A DNA stretch of 64,000 bases from NCBI RefSeq assembly GCF_011397635.1, contig NC_064771.1, forward strand, positions 15,129,379 to 15,193,378, given 5' to 3'. The notes under the pieces are model-generated. The model did not search any database. It saw only the letters and a list, made by a program, of their open reading frames with translations, and was not told the DNA's origin. The position numbers were made by a program, and so were the translations under genes. This DNA comes from Epinephelus fuscoguttatus. Its lineage: Eukaryota > Chordata > Actinopteri > Perciformes > Serranidae. Within the stretch, counting starts at the first letter, position 1. Every line of letters begins with the position of its first letter. This document shows, piece by piece, positions 1-14,467 of the stretch.

Positions 1-50
1 AGCCTTTATACACGGGGCACCTGCTCTACCAGGTGAGTTAGTGGGTGCCC
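1..50 (-). repeat. tRNA-derived SINE, 5' head only
   Basis: Read on the minus strand, this edge begins GGGCACCCACTAACTCACC and continues into a GGTAGAGC motif, which looks like a tRNA acceptor stem followed by an RNA polymerase III A box. Fish SINEs with tRNA heads look like this. Only the head is inside the window; the body would lie to the left. The fragment is too short to assign a family. Confidence 0.45.
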
Positions 51-1930
51 TTATAATTGTGGTTTTGCCTGAACTATCTCAGCAGCTACTGGATGGATTG
101 GAATTTGGTGCATGTTCCCCACAGGACAAACACCTTTCCTTGATTTCCCTCCAGCCCCATCATCAGGTCAAATTTGGTCACTCTGTCCAATACTTTGGTT
201 TATCATCACTACCTGTGAAATGAATGACATTCCCATGACAATACCGGCAATGATAGCAATGTAATTTGTGGGTCAACACAATATTAATGATGTCATATTA
301 TGCCCTTCTGCTTTCATTATAAGTGTGGATTGGTTTTGAGCATGGAAGCACTAAATGTTCTTATTTTAAAGGGAACCTTCATCAGAGTATCAATTACCCT
401 GGAAATGAAATACAAGGGAAACAGTGGAATGGCCCTGCAGGGAACCCTGACAAATACCCATTAGGCTGGTTAATGGCTGGTGAGGAGAGTAGTTGCCACG
501 TTAGAACAAAGACAGAAAAATGGAATGAGCAGAGAATTCTGTATATGTAGATGTGTGTGTGTGTGTGTGTGTGTATAGGTGCATATGTGTATATATACTC
601 ATGTAACAAGGCATGATATCACCCTCTCACCTTTGGTGTTAACACACATTTCCTGTTTGTTTAGGGGGCTTATTACGACCTACACGCTGACTGAGGATAA
701 ACTGTCAAAGCTAAGGTATTGAACCTAAAATAATCAAGTATGTAATTAAACAATCTAATTCAAAGAGGCGAAGTAGACTGAACAACAAACAGGGCAAAGA
801 CAAATTTAGGGGACGACAAATTTAAACAACAAGAACAAAACACCGTGTTTGGAGGGTAGGGAGGATGGATATTTCACAAGTCACAGCCAGTTCACAAGAC
901 ACCTCCAATCTAATTTACACCTTTATTCCGTCCCACACATTGCCATGTGCTGCTTATTTAAGGGAGAATATAAAGAGTCTTTTTAAGTAATGGTCTTCTT
1001 GTGATTGAGACGGTGGCAGCGGAGCACCCAGAGACCCAGAGGAATGAGCTCTGCCAGATGCTCAGACACTGTGTTTATGTGTGCATGAATAAGTTGATTA
1101 CTGTAAATACCCAGATAAACCCAATAGCGTTAACACTGTTAACAGTAATCTAACTCTCCCAGTAACCCAAATTTACAGTATTTGTTTAATAGTAGAATTA
1201 CAGCTATAGTAGCTTTTTATCCAGTTTATTCTGTTACCTATGTGGCACACTGTCAAAACACACACACACACACACAGCCAAAAAAAAAAACACTCTGGTG
1301 TGTGACTATCAAGTTAAATGAAAAAAAAAAACTTGATAAGTACGTTATTCCCACACTGATTATTACCTGGCTTTAAATCAGATAACCAGGTTAAGGTGTT
1401 ATATGGCCGTTGCACTTAATGTTGTTAGGCACAGCGCTTTCTGTCAGCTCTTTCAAATTTGTGGTGTCTTATAGATGCTGGTTCCCACATAACGCTGCTC
1501 ATCGTGAGTGCTGAGACAATAACGATGAATGAAAATCCAAGGAATTGCATACTTAATTTTCTCATCTTAAAGTTAATATTACTAATTATCTGATGTAATG
1601 GTACATGTTAACATTTTAACATTCCACAACAATCCTGTCTTAGTGCGTAAGTTATCTGTATATACACAAATAAGGGGATCCATTGTTCTTTGAATAGGCT
1701 GATTGTCCTTTTCCTACATTGATTGTAAGGAATAGAACATTTCCAGGGAACAAACCGTCTCATGTTTAGAGACTTGTGGGTACCCACAGAACCCATTTTC
1801 ATTCAGATATTTTAAATTGCCATGCCAGTTGTTCCCTTGTCAAAATTTAGCCTAATTATGGAGCGTTATGTAATCCCTTTCCCAACAAGTTACAGTTGGT
1901 AGCAATGGATGCCTTAGGTTATCTATAGAG
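51..1930. other. Non-coding stretch downstream of tmem235
   Basis: No exon is recognisable on either strand. The stretch carries a (GT)n microsatellite at 552-574 and a short (CA)n run near 1257-1276 followed by A-runs. ORFs here are short and have neither family resemblance nor splice context. The missing 3' exon(s) of tmem235, expected on the minus strand, were looked for here and not found. Confidence 0.5.
552..574. repeat. (GT)n microsatellite
   Basis: Uninterrupted TG/GT dinucleotide run of about 23 bases. Confidence 0.95.
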
Positions 1931-1934
1931 ATGG

Positions 1935-2365
1935 GGGAAAAAAATCGATACAGTATAGTATCACAATATTTTTGTGTGGCAATATTGTATCGTTACATGG
2001 ACACCAAGTATCTATTTTTTTTTTTTAATCAAATAAATGATTAATATTACAATTACCAATTAAACTTTTGGTAGCCTACTAGAATAATATAATCAATTGC
2101 TTTTTCAGTCTACTAACTAGACACATTTTGTTGCAATAAAAATGACCTGACGTGAGATAAACACACTGAAAATATCTTAGATAATACAGATGGTGACAAA
2201 GTTGTGCTTTCGGGACATAATTTGCAGTTGAAAAAAGGTAATAAATTGCAATATATTGCAAAATGTTATCGTGATACTCAGCATATCGCAATACATTTAA
2301 AATCACAATAATATCGTGATTTAAGTATCGTGATAATATCGTATCGTGGAGCCTCCCTAGTCGTC
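1935..2365. repeat. Interspersed repeat rich in ATCGTGAT/CAATAT motifs
   Basis: This AT-rich segment is full of TATCGTGATA, ATATCGTGAT and CAATATTGTATCG variants, and its two ends carry inverted GATACAGTAT / ATCGTATCGTGG-like sequences. It looks like the non-autonomous DNA transposons (probably hAT-type) common in teleosts. A related segment lies at 16450-17375. Boundaries are approximate and no coding capacity remains. Confidence 0.55.
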
Positions 2366-5169
<2,804 letters not shown>

Positions 5170-5600
5170 CCTGTACAGGTGACAGCTTGATTCGCGCGTA
5201 ACGGTGATGGCTTTGCGTAACGCGGATTTTCTACTGCTGATCTTGAGTCTGAAACACTGACGCGCTCATTACGGTTGCGAAAATAAACCTCGAGATGGAC
5301 ATCAACTTATCCTTGAATGAATGAGTCAAGTCACAGAGCCGCACGAGGATGATAGCAGCCTCGCTGAACTGCAGCTGCCGTCTGGGAGGGACTTGGATTT
5401 CTGCGGGAGGCGCACACGTTTATGCAACACATGGAGGGAGAGAGAGAGAGAGAGACAGATCTTTTATAGGGTTGGTAAATGAACACCACTGATGTAATTC
5501 ATCCAAGAATGCTATCACCAAATAGTTTCATAGTAAAGATGGCATACAATAAAGCCGGACCTTCTGTTTTCAGTGGATGGGTTACAGCTGTCTTCTTGCA
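5170..5600. promoter_or_regulatory. Upstream region of tmem235
   Basis: The 250 bases upstream of the tmem235 ATG contain several CpGs (CGCGCGTAACGG, ACGCGCTCATTACGG) and no obvious TATA box, which suggests a CpG-type promoter on the minus strand. A (GA)n run lies at 5438-5454. No specific binding site is claimed. Confidence 0.4.
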
Positions 5601-5890
5601 AGTAGTCTTAATTTTTCGGATTCCCCAGTATCATGGGCGGATAATGAGACAATGGGCCCCTGGGCGCAGATACAGAAGACCCCACCACCTCAAACACATA
5701 TGAGCAAGATGCACAGACACGGTAGTTTAGTGAATTTTTGCTGTGATTATGCATCTCTCTGTGGTTCTGTAGTTACTTTGTCTCTCTGTAGATGTTGATT
5801 ATGTCTTTTTGTAGTTATGTCTCTTTGAGGTTGTTTTGCCCCTTTTTGTAGTCTTCAAGAATCTTTTTCAGCACCTTTTCCACTGCACAA
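5600..5890 (-). repeat. Interspersed element carrying a degenerate minisatellite (copy 1)
   Basis: GATAATGAGACAATGGGCCC followed by CTGGGCGCAGA is the reverse complement of sequence near 37925-37970. The adjacent degenerate tandem array (CTCTCTGTGGTTNTGTAGTT and CTTTTTGTAGTTATGTCTCT variants) is the reverse complement of the array at 37620-37860. The two are copies of one element in opposite orientations. No ORF of note. Confidence 0.7.
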
Positions 5891-6464
5891 AAAACATTTA
5901 CACCTGCTAACATCTGATTTCTGCAATAAATGGGAAGGCAATACATCACCTAGGTGGACGTGGTAACTTCAGCCTCTTTGCTAGCGTGATGCAATAACAG
6001 GCTGCCACAAAGTATCCTTTGTCTCCGTCTAAGAAGCGCTCCGTCATTCCAAATTAGTTGATGGTTTGAGAGATTGAATAAGTGAGCGATATCAAAAGGA
6101 AGTTAGAAACCACTGCAATATTTTCACTTGCCTCCATGCTGCTTTTTACTGTTAACTGACCCATCTGTGATGTTGAATTTGACCCCCCAAAGGAAAGGGA
6201 GTCTATGGCCTTTTTGTAGCAAGTTTGCCCGTGTCAAAAAAAAACATGATAATTTTGGTGGAGGAGTATTAGTGTCTCTTTCAATTCATGTCTTTTCCAG
6301 GTCAATACATCTCCTTAAGTGACATCTTACAGTTGAAGGCCACTGGGCCCTATAGGCCTGTTAAGTAATCCATCTATGTCCTAGATGCTATATGTTAGCA
6401 CAGGTCCCATCACAATGCCTCTCCCCTCAAAAAAATAAATAAAAACGTGACCAGAAAGAACAAG

Positions 6465-6470
6465 TTTAAT
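6465..6470 (-). terminator. Candidate birc5 polyadenylation signal (ATTAAA)
   Basis: On the minus strand ATTAAA lies about 175 bases beyond the birc5 stop codon. It is the commonest variant of AATAAA. Actual use cannot be told from sequence alone. Confidence 0.4.
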
Positions 6471-6645
6471 GAATAAAAACAGCAAACATGACGACAGAGA
6501 ACATAAAAAGATGACAGATGCACAGTGTTACAAAGAGTACATGACAGAAACATGGAAATAAGTTCATTGAGAAACCAGTCAGACAGCCGGCTACAATTAT
6601 TCTCTCACACGCCGCCCATCTCATTCATCTGCATCTATTCTCGTG

Positions 6646-9600
6646 TCACTCTTCACCCATGGCTGTCTTGATGATATCTGCTCTTCTCAGTTTGGCTGCC
6701 TCTTCAAACTTGGTGATGGCCTCATTACAGGATTTGTTCTGTGAGTGGGGGAAATGAAATCCGGATCAGACGTCGTGTTCTCGCAGGAAATTAGGAACAT
6801 TTTGTAGACGTTAGCAGTGCTGTGCAATTAGCTCACTTTTATATGTAAGAACAAGAAAATAACAGATTGGAAAAGTATGTTTGCAGTTACACATTATGCA
6901 TTACGTGGGTCAATAATTTAAGGTGTTCTCTGAAAAACATACAATGATGATCTTGTGCCTCTCCTTCTGTAGTTTGAAGAATTCCTCAACAGTCAGCTCC
7001 TCTACGGTCTTCTTCAGGGCGATAAAGTGGCATGATGGGGAATGAGATTTGTGCTCCTTTCTGGAAACAAAACAAGAGAATGATGAGGGGGAGAGAAGTA
7101 CTGAATTTCATGAACCATGTGCAAACTGTGCGCACAAACACACATGGAAGGAATGGACACTGCCACGCAAAATGGACAATGAGAATGACTGCATGTTGTA
7201 CCATTTCTACATTATCTGTAGACATAATTTAAAATAAATATGAATGTGAGACACAAACAGAATTTTTCAGTGATGTTTCATAGTGACTCAAGCAGTGCCA
7301 TTTCAATGACCATGAATATAAAGCAAATGTTTACAGTAACAAAGAGTTCAAACAGCACCCAGAGTGCTGGCGCATCAGTTGCAAACACAGCAACATTATG
7401 TAACACACAAAGGAGCAAAGTCTTGTCAATTTTAACAACATACAAGGACATTTTAACTGGAAATGTACAAGTGGTAAAGTAAATTCTCACACACACATCC
7501 CAAATAACAGATATTAAAATGGATGTGCTTAACATTATGTTGAACTACAGCCTCAAAAATGCGTATCAAAAGCTTGTAGTCTAGGCTTACGCTATGAATA
7601 CTTGGGTTATTTTGGCCATTAGTTGTATCATCTGATCTCCATTTTATTACCAGTCGGCCAGAAAGGGGAAAATATCCCTGGGTCAAGAAAGCTGTCTCAA
7701 AATGTGCTTGTGAATCACAGACCCACCAACCTCAAGGAAATATTTTGAGTACCACAATAGTGTAAAGCTCATGTCACATGCTTTTGCACCCCTTCCCTTC
7801 TCTTTGCGCATAGTAATTTCCCCACTCACCAGTATATCGTCAATTCATTCAACATAAAAATCTGCTATAAATTTTTTTTTATAAATTCTTGAGAAAAATT
7901 GCCTTACTGAAAAGACAGATATTTATATTTTGGAACAGACAGGCATTTGTGGATTAGAGGTGAAGTATGTAAGATTTAGGGGGATTTGGTGGCGTGTAGC
8001 AGTGAATTGAAGATTGCAACCAGCTAAACTTCTTCTTCTTCTACTACTGGCTAGAATTCCTTTCGTATTCATTGTTCAGGAGGATTTTATCGGGAGCCAA
8101 ATTATCCACTGAGGTCTCTTCATCTCCAAAACAAAGGGAGCAGGTGATTTAAACCGCAAGGAACACTGAATAAAGCAGTTTTATGTTACAAATCAGTTCA
8201 ACTGTGCTGCTCCCCCTTGCAGTTGGGCCTCTTAATGTGGTGGCCGATGTGAAAATGCAAAACTCGAATGGCCCTGTGTGGAGCCAGTGTTTAGTTTGTC
8301 TGTTCTGGGCTACTGTGGAAACACTTTGGTTCAGCGTGACGATCTCCTTAAATAAAGGCCCACTCGCAGTGGAGAATAAAATGTCTCAATCTAAGGTAAG
8401 GGAAACAGCAAGTCTTATTTTCAGGTACACACTAAAGAAAACATACTTTTCATATTATACTCTATTTCTGCAAATACACACTGGACCTTTAAGCTATAGA
8501 CAGTGGTGGAAAGTAACTATTGGTAAGTACAGTTATTCAAAGAACTGTACTTAAGTACAATTCTAAGTTGCCTATACTTTGAGTATTTTCATTTAATGCT
8601 GCTTTGTATTGTTTACTTCATTACATTGTCATTTTGTGCTAATTCCACACATATTTGGCCCATAAATCCCAAAGTTTTTAAGGTATTCCACAGATTTTAC
8701 CCATTTGAGATCAGTTTGTCAGATTATAGGAAACAAGTGTTGCATACATTGATCTCTAATGGTGGCAACACCCTTGTCACACAGCTAGTAATGATAAGAT
8801 GATCATGCTACATCATTAGGTTGAGAAAGTTACACAGTCACATACAGACAGTCCCACAGCTGACAGCTGTCATCATGCTACACAATCATTAGCAGCTGTG
8901 TGACAAAGGTGTGGCCTATATAACAGATCAGTCTACCTGTATCTCAGTATGATTACTGATCTTGAAGAAGGCCCAAAGGCTGATACGTCATCATCAAAAA
9001 GTTTAGTTTATTAGTAACATGGAGTACCACTCAGCCTGCAAAAACAGTCGTTTATGTCTTCTGAAGATCTGACATCTAAGAAAATAACTTTGATGTCTCG
9101 GAGACTACAAAATTTCAGCACAAAGTCTGTGTTACAAACTGAACGTGGCTGTTTACCAGGCAGAGAGGGTTTGAAAAAATGTTGCATTGCACTATGGGAA
9201 ATGAAGGGAGCCAGAAGAAAAGGTTGAGGTGCCTTTGTCTATGACCATTCTTTGTTAAGTCTGTCTCTCACAAGCCCCCCTTACTTTGTCACGGGAGTGC
9301 TCCTTTATTTTATAAGCATAAAATATTGACCATATATTTTACTTTACAACCTACTTTGTTACTTTGCTATTAGTTTTTATGATTCTGTTGTGCCATTGGT
9401 TGTTGTGAGTTATGTGTCCTTTTACCCTGCTGAGTCATATTACATTTGTTACAGAACCAACCTACTTTTCTAGACATTTAGACTAATTAGAAAAATAAGA
9501 CAAACACAATTTGATAAAGAAATAAAGCTGCATATATCTCCTGTCCTTTTATTTGCATTTCAGACCCATGAGCCTAGCAATGTGGTTATCTTACTGTGGG

Positions 9601-12399
9601 TCGTCCTCTGGCTCCCAGCCCTCCAGCTCTTTGAGGCAGAAGAAACACATGGCGATGTCTGGGCTGTTCTCTGACGGGGTGTGAATGAAGCCAGCTTTGG
9701 CCATCTGGGGAGACAAATGAACAGAGGGACCACATTTTAAAAACAATGCAGCTATATATAATGCTGAAATGATGACTTGGCAGACTGAAATTTAATAAAC
9801 AACCACTTCATTGGTCAAGAAATCTTTTATTACCGAGCTACAATGTCCACAACTGCAACAATAAGCAGTTTAGATCCACAGAAAATTAATCTACAGCTAT
9901 TTTGATGAATTAATTCATTGTTCAAGCAGAAGCCCAACGGGTCAAACGTGAAGAATTGCTGCTTTTCTTAGTTTTCCATCATTGTACAGAGCTCAACAAT
10001 AAGGATTGCCCGATTGCCTGGGGCAAGTAAAACTCACTTTTAAACTAACAACTCACTTGCCCGATCGGGCAAGTTGCTAAAAATAGTAAAAGTTAATAAC
10101 TAATTGATAAAATAAATGTATTTTAAAACGTGCTCCTTCTGCTCTGATGCAGCAGTCTCTCTGCCTGAAGTCACAGGCACAGCTGTGTAACAATGTCCTG
10201 CCCACAGCCCCCATTGATATTATTTTGCGTGACGGACGCTTCATATAATAACAGAACAATATACTATTTATGGTGTTATGCCATCGTGTCATTTCTGTCT
10301 CTACATGGTCACGCGTTAACAATTCTCCTCTGCTCTCTGTATCGCGCACGGCGGAGTTCCGCCACACACACAGGTGATCATGCTAGAGTGGCTCGGGCCG
10401 CATTTTCCTGACCAAACCTGACCCCGAGCCCGGTGCAGTTTGTCAGCTGACAAAGATATTGAAATGGACAGTGTGTAAATAACCACCAACAGACTGCTGT
10501 TACGCACAGACAAACACGCTGCTCGCACAGCAGCTCAGCACGGCACTCATGCAGAGCTTGTGTTGCGTTCAGGCGTTGTCACGTAAATAACAACTTCCAA
10601 CACTTAAATAGGTCATAGCACAAAACAGCAGCATGTCAAGTGACTTTTTACTTTATTATATTCAATAAAACTGTATGTTCCTAAATCTTGAGACACCTCA
10701 TATGTAAGCTAGACAGACATTTCACCTGCTCATTACTGTGCACAAATGTACTGTATGTACTTAGTCCTAAAGAGCCCTTCTGGTGCCAGTAGATACACAG
10801 AAACATCCCAGCAGGCTGTGCTTTGCAAGCATACAAAAAAGTTTCACGTATGTGAAAATTATTTTTCATGCGTGTGCATCCTATAGGGGAAACACTGCTG
10901 TGTGCGTTTTGTGCAACAGGTGGATGTGGTAGTTTACTGGTAGAGTAGAGAGAGAGCACTGAAGTAAAGTAGAGCAGGGCAGAGAGATGGAAGCAAAATA
11001 TATTAAACCCGGTGTTAATCCAGCAGAACTGGAGAGAGGGGTGAAAAATAAATAGAGGTGGGCATGGCTCAAGTAGGGCGCAAAATTATAGACGGAGAAC
11101 GATTGACAAATTTTTCACTTTAAGCCCTGACACTGTCATTTTTGTGTAGGAATTAAGCTACACTACATGACATATGTTTTAATTAATAAATACAGTGTGA
11201 ATAAAGATTACATAACATAAAAATAACTGCAGTCTTTGTTAATTGATAGCCGCTTAAATTAAACAATTTTTATAGGGCAAGTAAAAACTGACTTCGGGCA
11301 AGTAGATCTCTGACCAACTTGCCCGACCGGGCAAGTGAAAAAAAACCTTAGCGTTGAACCCTGACTGTGAATTGAATATTTTTGAGTTTTGGGTTGTCTG
11401 TCAGACAAAATGACATTTGAGAATGTCACCTTGGAGTCTGGGTAATGGTGATGGGCATTTTCCGCTATTATCTCACACTATTTTCTGACATTTTATGGAT
11501 CAAATGATTAGTGGAGAAAATAGCACATTCATCCATAATGAAAAGAATGATAAGGTGCAGGCTCTAAAATGACAATTGTTGGTCTCAGCTTCTTAAATGT
11601 GACAATTTGCTTCTCTTTTCAGTTCTAAATGATTGTGAATTGAGTATCTTTCAATTTAGGAACTGTTGGACAAAACAAGCTACTTGAAGACGTCAGATTT
11701 GGGCCCTTGGAAATTGTGTTTGGCCATTTTCAAACCATTTTCTGAACTTTTATTAACTAAATGGTTACTTGATTATTTTAAAACAGAACTGGGGATTCAG
11801 TCCAATATGAAAAAAACACGAGTTACAGTTAACTATAATAACTAACTTAATTAAATCCTGTGTCTGAACTTCAAGGTATGCAGGCAACATTATTAGTTCA
11901 AAATCATAATTATTATATCCTTCACAATCATAGCTAATAGAATTAATAATCTCTCCAGCAGTTGCTTTGTTAGGTGACCTCAAATTAGAGCAGCCTTTAT
12001 AATAGGAGTACCTACATTTGACACCTACATATACCTTCAAGGTTTACGCGTAACGTCATCAGTTGCAAATACAAAGAGTTTACTGCAGTACTTTAAGCTA
12101 ATATATAACTGTTGCACTCTAGTGACAACTCTACTCTAAATTAAAATAAAGATTCAGAGTGACTATCTGCTGGTGATAACACTAAAGCTAAATTATTATC
12201 GGTTTTCTTTAGCTAACGTTAGAGCTAACTGTTGTTGTGTTAGCTAGCGTTAGCCGTAGCAAAAGTCAACCGTTTCCAACGTTAAACTCACGTTCTCCGG
12301 AGTGCACGAGCAGTCTTCGTCGAATGGCCACCCCTCGAAAGTTTTGAGTCTGTTCTCATAAAAATACATTTTAATGTCCTCCTCGTTGAGCTGCTCCAT
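6646..12399 (-). CDS. birc5: Survivin (baculoviral IAP repeat-containing protein 5)
   Basis: Four coding exons: 12399-12292, 9704-9595, 7060-6943 and 6738-6646. All have GT/AG borders and continuous phase, giving 142 residues, the length of human survivin. Exons 2 and 3 are 110 and 118 bases, the human sizes as I remember them. The single BIR domain spans about residues 12-85. Zinc ligands are C56, C59, H76 and C83 ([17 protein letters not shown], then [10 protein letters not shown]). A C-terminal helix from about residue 95 ([15 protein letters not shown]) to the end would bind borealin and INCENP. Survivin is a chromosomal passenger complex subunit, acting at centromeres and midzone in mitosis and inhibiting cell death. 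The start chosen is the conserved [18 protein letters not shown]; an in-frame ATG at 12465 would add 22 unrelated residues and lies close to the promoter motifs. Fish often have two birc5 paralogues; which one this is cannot be decided. Introns 1 and 2 hold several transposon remnants. Confidence 0.96.
7960..8495 (+). repeat. Non-autonomous DNA-transposon-like repeat in birc5 intron 2
   Basis: It begins GTAAGATTTAGGGGGATTTG, contains GAGCCAGTGTTTAGTTTGTC and TTCTGGGCTACTGTGGAAAC, and ends ACACTGGACCTTTAAG. I recognise this as a repeat dispersed in many teleost genomes, whose intact ends are inverted repeats of the terminal GGACCTTTAA. The left end here is decayed. No coding capacity. Confidence 0.65.
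8500..8645 (+). repeat. Fish repeat with AGTGGTGGAAAGTAAC start (copy 1)
   Basis: AGTGGTGGAAAGTAACTATT is followed by variants of AAGTACTGTACTTAAGTAC and a tail with CTTCATTACAT. The same family recurs in the opposite orientation at 25440-25605 (GTACTTGAGTAAACGTACTT). It abuts the preceding repeat, so the two are nested or side by side. Confidence 0.65.
8764..9010. repeat. Inverted-repeat element with a GATCTTGAAGAAGG motif
   Basis: TTGTCACACAGCTAGTAATG near 8775 is matched in inverse orientation by GCAGCTGTGTGACAAAGGTG near 8890-8915, forming a hairpin with arms of about 40 bases and a 60-base loop. Just downstream lies CTTGAAGAAGGCCCAAAGG then CTGATACGTC, resembling motifs frequent in vertebrate retroelement ends. 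The family is not identified. Confidence 0.5.
9987..11363. mobile_element. hAT-like element with TTGCCCG/CGGGCAAGT inverted ends in birc5 intron 1
   Basis: The left end CAGAGCTCAACAATAAGG is an inverted match of the right end CCTTAGCGTTGAACCCTG. Both ends also carry CTTGCCCGATCGGGCAAGT-like palindromes. This gives an element of about 1.38 kb. The 8-base flanks (TCATTGTA and ACTGTGAA) agree only in part, so no clean target-site duplication is claimed. Internal ORFs (for example minus strand 10316-10528) are short and resemble no transposase I know; it is probably a deleted derivative. Confidence 0.6.
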
Positions 12400-12479
12400 T
12401 TTGTTTAGAGTTAAAATAACTGTTACTTTAGCTTGAACCAGTGTAGCAGCACCACCTGAAGCCAAAGCTAAAGGGTGTT

Positions 12480-12520
12480 TTCAAATTTTCGCAAATTTTC
12501 ACATCGACCGTTGTGATTGG
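12480..12520 (-). promoter_or_regulatory. birc5 cell-cycle promoter: CCAAT box, CDE-like site and CHR
   Basis: On the minus strand, TTTGAA (a canonical CHR) lies at 12485-12480, about 80 bases upstream of the survivin ATG. It is preceded by GCGAAAA at 12492-12486, which puts a GCG core four bases upstream of the CHR, the CDE-CHR arrangement. A CCAAT box lies at 12520-12516, with 30 bases between it and the CHR. BIRC5 is an established G2/M gene repressed through DREAM at a CHR, with NF-Y bound at nearby CCAAT boxes. Confidence 0.7.
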
Positions 12521-13295
12521 TGGATGGAGACCACGAGCGTCTAATAGCTTCTTCTTCTCCCTCTTTGTGGCCCGACAACATGTAAAGTGCACAGGTGCGC
12601 CACCTAGTGTTCATGCTTTGCAAACTTTTACTTTCTCCAAGGGACATTTCCAGTGGTTATCAAGGCGATTCCACGGGTATTGGTGAATATGGTAAAAGGC
12701 ACGTTACCTTATGAAGGTGTTCCACAGTTGTATGTATAGATGAACTTGTCTTGGAAGAAATGCACAAAAAAAGTATATGGGGCACCTTCATCATGGCACT
12801 CCTCGCTTTACCATTAAAAAGTAAATTATATCAAAAGATTATCCTATATAATTAAAATTAAGACCAGATACCTCACTGTCACTGTTTCACCAAACACCTA
12901 AGAAGATCATTTCTAAATGATAAATGACATTAATGCTTGCAATGTTTTTCTCAGACAAAGATTCAAAGTTGAACAACTGTGTGTTTTGTGTTTGGGAGAT
13001 TATTATTATCTTTTTTTCTGCGTTTTTTGGAGGATTTTTTAAAATTTGCATATCAGAAAAGGACTTTCAAGCCCCCAATTAGGAATATAATATCAAATTT
13101 GGTGTGATTATGATGGGGAAAAAAGGGAAATTATGTACAATAGCTTGATCATTATGGCTAAACATTTTATTAGCAGATGTAGATTTATTTAGTCCAGATC
13201 AGTTTTCCTTGTCTTCATGAATGAGTTCAAGAAGCACTGAAATGTATGAAGAAAAAAAACAAGCCAAGCATATTTACAGTAACATTCATATGTTG

Positions 13296-13680
13296 TTTTC
13301 TGATTAGACATTTGACCCTTTTATTTATTTTCTATTTTACTTTATTTATCTATTTTCCAAGAGAGTTCTATGCTCAGCCTGAAATTTGCTGTTTGTTCTT
13401 TATTCTCAACGTGATGTTGTAGTGGCCAGAATTTGCTACTGATTAAAGATGAATATTTTACTGAAAAAACAAAACAAAACAATCTATCAATAAGATTTAT
13501 AGTATTCCCCGGTTAGACATCCGACCCTTTTATTTTTTTATATTTACCTTATTATTAGTTTGTTTTTTATTTTTTGTTTATTTTCCATTACAGGTCTATA
13601 CTCAGCCTGAAATTTCTTTATTCTCAATTTGATGTTGTAGTGGCCTGATTTTGTTACTGAATAAAGATTTTTTTAACCCT
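13296..13680 (+). repeat. Two-copy diverged tandem repeat, unit about 200 bp
   Basis: Copy 1 (about 13296-13470) and copy 2 (about 13501-13680) share, in order, GATTAGACATTTGACCCTTT / GGTTAGACATCCGACCCTTT, then CTCAGCCTGAAATTT, TTTATTCTCAA, GATGTTGTAGTGGCC and TTACTGAATAAAGA (TACTGATTAAAGA in copy 1). Each unit ends in a polyadenylation-like AATAAA/ATTAAA. The family was not recognised. Confidence 0.7.
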
Positions 13681-13839
13681 TGCAAATTGGCTTGATTTCT
13701 CTCAAATAAATGGAAAGAAAGCAATGAGAATGAACCAAATATGAGCAAGATGTTAGTAAAAAGTTACCAAAGAAGTGAAAATTAGCACACAAAAAGGAAA
13801 GTAAAACAACAAAAACAGGAAATGACCTGTTAAAGGAGC

Positions 13840-13866
13840 AAAAAAAAAAAAAAAAAAAAAAAAAAA
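13840..13866. repeat. Poly(A) run (A27)
   Basis: Uninterrupted run of 27 adenines. It could be a retroelement tail, but no clear element body precedes it. Confidence 0.95.
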
Positions 13867-14237
13867 TTATATGTAGATGTATATGTATAATTATTTTATT
13901 ATTACAAATATAATTTTGGGGGCATTTCCGCCGATTTTTAAAAAAAATAATAATATTCTCTTTCTCACTCTTTTAGCTAATTCTTAGGTATTTTATTTGT
14001 CACCTTTTAGTAATTCTTTGGAATTTGCAGGACATATTATGCCAAATTGCTGATTGAAGAAATCATACCAGTTTGCTCAGGTATCAAAGGTTTAAATAAC
14101 TGTGAAAGGTGTGTGAAAGCAGCACGAGAAAAAATTATTTGCTCCAGGTTTCAAAGGGTTAAAAGAAAAAACAAAACAAACACGAAAACAACTTTTAATT
14201 ACTCTAAAACTTAAAAAAAAAAAAAGAAACGTCATCA

Positions 14238-14290
14238 CACTTCCGTTTTTGTCTTCATGGGTAATGTAGTTCTTGACGCTTATTGGTCCA
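14238..14290 (+). promoter_or_regulatory. faap100 promoter: ETS, ZNF143-like and CCAAT sites
   Basis: Within 230 bases upstream of the faap100 ATG lie an ETS-type ACTTCCG near 14239-14245, a minus-strand AACTACATTACCCATGA (14255-14271) matching the ACTACA-N-CCC form of ZNF143/THAP11 sites, and ATTGG (a reversed CCAAT box) at 14282-14286. There is no TATA box. This combination is typical of TATA-less housekeeping promoters, which suits a DNA-repair gene. Confidence 0.6.
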
Positions 14291-14467
14291 AAACGCAACG
14301 CGCGGAACTTCGTGAGGGCTTCCCGTCCCGTCCACTGTCAACAACCGGTTCAGGATTACCTCTTCAGTTTTTGCCACAGGTTTTTAATTTATTTACCTAA
14401 CTCGGCTAACGGTGTTTCTAACGTTACATATGCAGACTCGTCCTTCTTCTTTGTTGGTGTTGTGGCC

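Larger units (their letters stand above)
12521..14230. other. birc5-faap100 intergenic region
   Basis: AT-rich and non-coding. It contains a diverged tandem duplication (13296-13680), an A27 run (13840-13866) and further A-rich sequence. The two genes diverge from here, but their start codons are 2.1 kb apart, so a shared bidirectional promoter is unlikely. Confidence 0.6.

Noticed and set aside
9979-11371. 8-bp target-site duplication around the hAT-like element
   Set aside because: TCATTGTA and ACTGTGAA agree at only four of eight positions, so it was not scored.
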